Positions 33,447 to 36,432 of a DNA stretch of 36,432 nucleotides are shown here, one piece after another. Numbering within the stretch: position 1 is the stretch's first letter; every line of letters begins with the position of its first letter. Under the pieces are notes generated by a model. That model saw only the letters and a list, made by a program, of their open reading frames with translations, had not been told where the DNA came from and ran no database searches. The position numbers and the translations under genes are program-made. This DNA comes from Verrucomicrobia bacterium UBA3841 (GTDB lineage Bacteria > Verrucomicrobiota > Kiritimatiellia > RFP12 > UBA1067). The stretch is from assembly GCA_002392765.1 (NCBI GenBank), contig DGHT01000055.1:15206-51637 (forward strand). The letters are read 5' to 3'.

Positions 33447-35036
33447 ATGGACGATTTCGGAAAACTGAAATCCGCGTATCTGAGATATGTGGATACGTAC
33501 AGGGGCGGGGACGGACGTCTCCCGCCGATGATGCAGCTCAAGCTTGAGCACACGATGAAGGTGCTAGATGCGGCGGAGAAGATATGCGAAGGGGAGTCGT
33601 TCGACCCAGAGACGCGTCTCGCCTGCCGCGCGGCGGCGCTCCTTCACGACACGGGACGGTACGAACAGCTGAAACTCTACGATACGTTCCGCGATTCAGA
33701 TTCAGTGGACCATGCCGTTTTCTCGCACGATATCGTGTCGGAGAAAGGATGGCTCGAAGGATGGAAAGCGAAGGACTCCATTCTCGTTGCCGTGCTGTAC
33801 CACAACCGGCGCGAAATACCTTCGGAGGGGATGGACGCGCTGACGCTCGCGTGCTGCAAAGTCGTGAGGGACGCCGACAAGCTCGATATTTTCCGCGTCC
33901 TTGAAGACCAGGTCGCAAACACGGACTGGCGCAACGATTCGCGCGCTTTCTGGAACCTGAAAACGGACGCGCCGCCGAATCCAGTCGTCGTCGGGAACGT
34001 GCTGCGCGGGGAAAGCGTGGCGTACCAGGACATCAAGTGTCTTGCCGATTTCGTGCTAATACAGGTTGGGTGGATGATTTCCGGGCTGGAATACCCGACG
34101 TCCCGCCTTATCTGCGCCCAGCGCGGGCATCTTGCCTTCAGAAGGGATTTCATGCACCAGCTCACGGCGGACCCGTCCATTGACACCGTCTGTCTCAAGG
34201 CCGAAAAAATTCTTGCGAAGGAAAAGATCGCGGCGCTTGTCCGCGATACGTCGTCGACGATTCCCGAGGACGTCCGCGCGGCGCTTTCCCGCGCGCGGGA
34301 CGTGGAGGACGGAGCGACGGCCCGCGCAATCCTAGATACTATTCTCGAAAATTGCGAGGTTGCGGCGAACGCCCGGACGCCGCTATGCCAGGATACCGGC
34401 ATACTTACGTTTTTCGTAGATCGTTCGCTTGCCGGGATAGTCGACCGCGATCTCGTCGCCGAAGCCGTCCGCCATGCAACATCCAAAGGCTGGCTCAGGA
34501 AAAACTGCATCGACCCTCTGGACGGCAAGTCGTACGACGACAATGTCAGCACCACGCTCCCCGTGGTCAAATACACCGATCTCGGTGGCCGCAAAATAAT
34601 TCTGCTCATGAAGGGCGGCGGCTCGGAAAACATGTCGCGGCAGTATTCTCTGCCCGACGCCTCGCTCGGAGCCGGGCGCGATCTCGATGGAGTTGAAAAA
34701 TGCATAGTCGACGCCGCTCTTGAAGCGCAGGGATACGGATGCGCGCCCGGGGTGCTGGGCGTCGCGATCGGCGGCGACAGATCCGAGGGGTACGCGAAAG
34801 CGAAAGAGCAGCTTCTGCGCGATCTCGGCGACGAAGCGTCAGATCCGCGCCTTGCGGCCCTCGAACGCTCCGCGCTCTCCAAAATCAATTCGCTCGGAAT
34901 CGGTCCGATGGGGCTTGGCGGGCGCACTACGGCGCTCGCCGTCAAAGCGGCCGCGCTCTCCCGCGTTCCGGCCAGCTATTTCGTGACTGTCGCCTACATG
35001 TGCTGGGCGTTGAGAAGGAGGTCTGTCGAGATATGA
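33447..35036 (+). CDS. Fusion of an HD-domain phosphohydrolase and class I fumarate hydratase alpha subunit
   Basis: The 529-residue protein is one uninterrupted frame starting one base after the porin stop. Residues 1-~230 are an HD domain with H35, H67-D68 (LLHDTG) and D142/D144 (VRDADKLD), so its metal site seems complete. From residue ~255 the sequence is a normal fumarase/L-tartrate dehydratase alpha chain: KIAALVRDTSSTIPEDV, C314 in LCQDTGI for the iron-sulfur cluster, LMKGGGSENMS, GYGCAPGVLGVAIGGDR (C432) and GPMGLGGRTTALAV. The alpha chain pairs with the beta subunit encoded next, converting fumarate and malate in the cytoplasm. I know of no standard HD-fumarase fusion; nucleotide hydrolysis or signalling could be coupled to the enzyme's synthesis or activity. 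Confidence 0.85.
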   Translation: MDDFGKLKSAYLRYVDTYRGGDGRLPPMMQLKLEHTMKVLDAAEKICEGESFDPETRLACRAAALLHDTGRYEQLKLYDTFRDSDSVDHAVFSHDIVSEKGWLEGWKAKDSILVAVLYHNRREIPSEGMDALTLACCKVVRDADKLDIFRVLEDQVANTDWRNDSRAFWNLKTDAPPNPVVVGNVLRGESVAYQDIKCLADFVLIQVGWMISGLEYPTSRLICAQRGHLAFRRDFMHQLTADPSIDTVCLKAEKILAKEKIAALVRDTSSTIPEDVRAALSRARDVEDGATARAILDTILENCEVAANARTPLCQDTGILTFFVDRSLAGIVDRDLVAEAVRHATSKGWLRKNCIDPLDGKSYDDNVSTTLPVVKYTDLGGRKIILLMKGGGSENMSRQYSLPDASLGAGRDLDGVEKCIVDAALEAQGYGCAPGVLGVAIGGDRSEGYAKAKEQLLRDLGDEASDPRLAALERSALSKINSLGIGPMGLGGRTTALAVKAAALSRVPASYFVTVAYMCWALRRRSVEI

Positions 35037-35602
35037 AACGCATTCGATATCCTTTCGACGAGAATACGGTCAGGAGTCTCGACGCTGGAGACGTCGTCGA
35101 AATCGACGGTGTTCTGATAACGGGACGCGACAGACTCCACAAGCATTTCGCCGACGGGAAGCATATCGACGCCGATTTCAGGGACGGGGCGCTCTACCAT
35201 TGCGGGCCGGTGTCCGTGGAAACCCCGGACGGCTGGAAAATCGTCGCCGCGGGCCCGACCACGTCTGTGAGGGAAAACCCCTACGAGCCTGCGTTCATCG
35301 AAAAATCCGGCGTCCGGATCGTGATAGGCAAAGGCGGCATGGATGCAGCGACCCTGGAAGCAATGCAAAAGCACGGGTGCGTCTACATCCAGGCCGTCGG
35401 CGGCGCCGCGGCGGTCGCCGCAAGATGCGTCAAACGCGTCGTTCGCGTTGCGCATCTCGAAGAATTCGGCGCGGCGGAGGCTCTTTGGCATCTCGAGGTC
35501 GAGAGATTTCCCGGAGTTGTGGCGATGGACGCAAAAGGACGCAGCCTTTTCGAGGCTGTGCGCAAATCCTCGAAGAGCCGATTTGAAGCCATGTTCGAAT
35601 AA
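35033..35602 (+). CDS. Class I fumarate hydratase (or tartrate dehydratase) beta subunit
   Basis: The 189-residue protein has the beta-subunit signatures ENTVRSLDAGDVVEIDGVLI, TGRDRLHKHF, LYHCGPVSVE, AAGPTTSVRENPYEP, VIGKGGMDAATLEAM and AVGGAAAVAA. The beta chain completes the substrate pocket of the iron-sulfur enzyme. Its ATG overlaps the stop of the HD-alpha gene (ATGA), with GGAGG about 14 bases upstream, so translation is coupled and the two chains should be made in equal amounts. Fumarase and L(+)-tartrate dehydratase are hard to tell apart by sequence alone; fumarase is the more likely call in a fermenting anaerobe. This is the last gene of the transcript from 32057. Confidence 0.9.
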   Translation: MKRIRYPFDENTVRSLDAGDVVEIDGVLITGRDRLHKHFADGKHIDADFRDGALYHCGPVSVETPDGWKIVAAGPTTSVRENPYEPAFIEKSGVRIVIGKGGMDAATLEAMQKHGCVYIQAVGGAAAVAARCVKRVVRVAHLEEFGAAEALWHLEVERFPGVVAMDAKGRSLFEAVRKSSKSRFEAMFE

Positions 35603-35607
35603 CATGG
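35589..35607 (+). terminator. Hairpin overlapping the fumarase beta stop codon
   Basis: CCATGTT and AACATGG form a perfect seven-base stem around CGAAT, with the TAA stop inside the structure. A T-rich run (ATTTTTT) follows 12 bases later. It is a plausible but not classical terminator. Confidence 0.4.
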
Positions 35608-35831
35608 TGGAATTCTGGAATTTTTTCCAAGGAGAGGGTGGCGTCCCGTCCGTTCAAGATGCTTTCGGCTACAACGACCGCAGCGAGGTCGTTCCCGTCT
35701 CCAAATCGGTAGGGCGCGATGACCCCATCGCGCCGCCGGGAGGGTCGCAGCTTGTTGCGACCGCTTACACCGCCAACAGTTTGAACCAGTACACTTCTAT
35801 TTCGACTTCGGACTTCGGACTTCAGATTTCA
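35604..35831 (+). pseudogene. RHS-repeat protein fragment (3' end remnant)
   Basis: In one frame this stretch reads AFGYNDRSEVVPVSKSV and then ATAYTANSLNQYTSIS. These phrases are typical of RHS/YD-repeat proteins, especially the variants found in Kiritimatiellota genomes, where YTANxLNQYTxI ends a late repeat. The usual hundreds of residues upstream are missing, and the frame soon runs into tandem heptamers. A GC-rich proline segment (RDDPIAPPGGSQL) is inserted between the two recognisable pieces. No start of its own with a ribosome site is evident, so it is a relic left by deletion or displacement, as is common for RHS tips. Confidence 0.6.
35805..35825 (+). repeat. Three tandem ACTTCGG-type heptamers
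   Basis: ACTTCGG occurs twice and ACTTCAG once, back to back, at the end of the RHS remnant. The unit length (seven) equals that of the second repeat 87 bases downstream. Confidence 0.6.
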
Positions 35832-35911
35832 CGCCTCAATTCGACGATGATGTGCTGCTATGGGGCCAAACCTCGCAGCAAGGTTGAAAAGCAGTTGCTC
35901 AATTGCGAAAT

Positions 35912-35951
35912 CCCCAGTTCCCTGTTCCCCGTTCCCTGTTCCCTGTTCCCC
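35912..35951 (-). repeat. GGGAACA-type heptamer repeat with G-quadruplex potential
   Basis: Read on the minus strand, six runs of three or four G are separated by loops of three or four bases (mostly AACA). This satisfies the standard pattern for a G-quadruplex with spare G-runs. On the plus strand it appears as CCCTGTT units. Similar heptamer repeats are known as short tandemly repeated sequences in other bacteria, notably cyanobacteria. Confidence 0.7.
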
Positions 35952-35988
35952 GCAATTCGGAAATATCGTCGCAATTATCGAACCATTT

Positions 35989-35997
35989 TGATATAAT
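35989..35997 (+). promoter_or_regulatory. Extended -10 promoter of the small secreted-protein ORF
   Basis: TGATATAAT is a perfect extended -10, ending 13 bases before the ATG at 36011. The leader would be about seven bases, again nearly leaderless. It lies just downstream of the G-rich heptamer repeat. Confidence 0.6.
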
Positions 35998-36010
35998 ATT
36001 TCCTTGAAAG

Positions 36011-36187
36011 ATGAAATACTCAAATAACATATCCCTGACACTGTTGCTGATTTTCAGTTTTTCTCTGTCAGGCTTGCTTCTCGCCGACGATGCGGCTGGG
36101 TTTGTGCGCGTTTCCGTGGAATCAAATACCGAAGCGGTTGTTGAAATGCCGTATTCACCATTACACCCAAACATGTCCATACAATGA
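36011..36187 (+). CDS. Short secreted protein, probably truncated
   Basis: The 58-residue product has a strong signal peptide (MKYSNNISLTLLLIFSFSLS through LLLA) followed by GFVRVSVESNTEAVVEMPYS and then stops after PLHPNMSIQ. The piece after the signal resembles the first strand of larger secreted proteins in this bacterial group, which open with a similar FVRVxV...VxxMP motif and go on for hundreds of residues. So the ORF is either a decayed gene cut by deletion or a genuine small secreted peptide. It has its own promoter and is followed, ten bases after its stop, by another signal-peptide ORF. Confidence 0.5.
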   Translation: MKYSNNISLTLLLIFSFSLSGLLLADDAAGFVRVSVESNTEAVVEMPYSPLHPNMSIQ

Positions 36188-36197
36188 ATGTCGCATC

Positions 36198-36432
36198 ATG
36201 AATATCAAGTCATCAGCCTTCCTTTTGACTGTTGCAGGAACTTTGTCCCTCCAAGCTGTCGAGTTTACGGTAAATACGATGCCGATATCGCCGTTCGGCG
36301 ACACCGAAGTCTCCACCAACATGGCGATAAACAGGGCCGATATCAGTTATGCCGATTTGCATTTCGCCTTTGACGGGACGCCGACGAACAGCCTTGAGTT
36401 GGCCTTTGGAACCGATTGGAACACGAACGGCG
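36198..36432 (+). CDS. N-terminal part of a secreted protein of unknown function
   Basis: The frame is open from the ATG at 36198 to the window edge (78 codons). A signal peptide (MNIKSSAFLLTVAGTLSLQA) precedes VEFTVNTMPISPFGDTEVST and a region with NRADISYADLHFAFDG and ELAFGTDWNTNG. Such openings are seen in secreted proteins that accompany RHS-like genes in Kiritimatiellota-type genomes, but I do not know a function. A different ATG at 36188 lies in another frame and does not give a signal peptide. No good ribosome site is seen before 36198. Confidence 0.55.
   Translation, partial: MNIKSSAFLLTVAGTLSLQAVEFTVNTMPISPFGDTEVSTNMAINRADISYADLHFAFDGTPTNSLELAFGTDWNTNG

Noticed and set aside
1..36432. 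CRISPR arrays, tRNA genes, insertion sequences and prophage modules
   Set aside because: No regularly spaced repeats, tRNA-like cloverleaf, transposase or integrase motif was seen on either strand.

Overview
This window looks like a chromosomal piece of a high-GC anaerobic bacterium of the PVC group, most likely a Kiritimatiellota/Verrucomicrobiota-type gut or rumen lineage. The evidence is secreted LamG/beta-helix proteins, many secreted glycoside hydrolases without SusC/SusD partners, RHS debris of the type seen in that group, a flavodiiron protein and a two-subunit class I fumarase. The placement is from recognised families only; no 16S or other marker gene is present. No tRNA, rRNA, CRISPR array or intact insertion sequence was seen.

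Layout. (1) 1-504, minus strand: the 5' end of a secreted or membrane protein cut by the window edge. (2) 616-8997: a secreted carbohydrate-degradation operon made of a short leader ORF, a LamG protein, a GH31 enzyme, a clan GH-A enzyme and an unclassified TIM-barrel enzyme. (3) 9074-10376: a solitary DUF4143-type ATPase behind a promoter that overlaps tandem palindromes. (4) 10407-10757: a decayed GH113-like gene. (5) 10843-23505: a tightly packed nine-gene operon: Tat-type metallophosphatase, DAACS symporter, glycerol-1-phosphate dehydrogenase (AraM/EgsA type), secreted HAD phosphatase, GlpT-like organophosphate transporter, AraD, a C26-M20 fusion with a GH113-like tail, a second metallophosphatase and a GH28 enzyme. 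(6) 23634-24194, minus: a SurA-like chaperone without a PPIase domain. (7) 24359-35602: mostly housekeeping and energy genes: lactate permease, coaD, flavodiiron protein, aminotransferase, a giant transglutaminase-like/discoidin protein, a porin, an HD-fumarase alpha fusion and fumarase beta. (8) 35604-36432: a decayed RHS stretch with heptamer repeats, then two small secreted-protein ORFs, the second running off the window.

How the genes may work together (inference): the operon at 10.8-23.5 kb combines exported phosphoesterases, a phosphate-ester importer and a cytoplasmic enzyme that interconverts sn-glycerol-1-phosphate and DHAP. That would suit scavenging of phosphoglycerol from lipoteichoic acid, phosphatidylglycerol, osmoregulated glucans or archaeal lipids. 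The gamma-glutamyl hydrolase/M20 protein would fit envelope peptides. AraD, AraM and a HAD phosphatase also echo the araD-araL-araM set of Bacillus subtilis, but araA and araB are absent here.

The operon carries marks of past rearrangement. A short chimeric scar at 18178-18263 joins a piece of the metallophosphatase gene to the 3' end of the symporter gene. The two halves of a GH113-like gene appear to be split between 10407 and the 3' end of the C26-M20 gene. Several genes start within a few bases of the predicted transcription start of TGnTATAAT promoters, which suggests leaderless transcripts.
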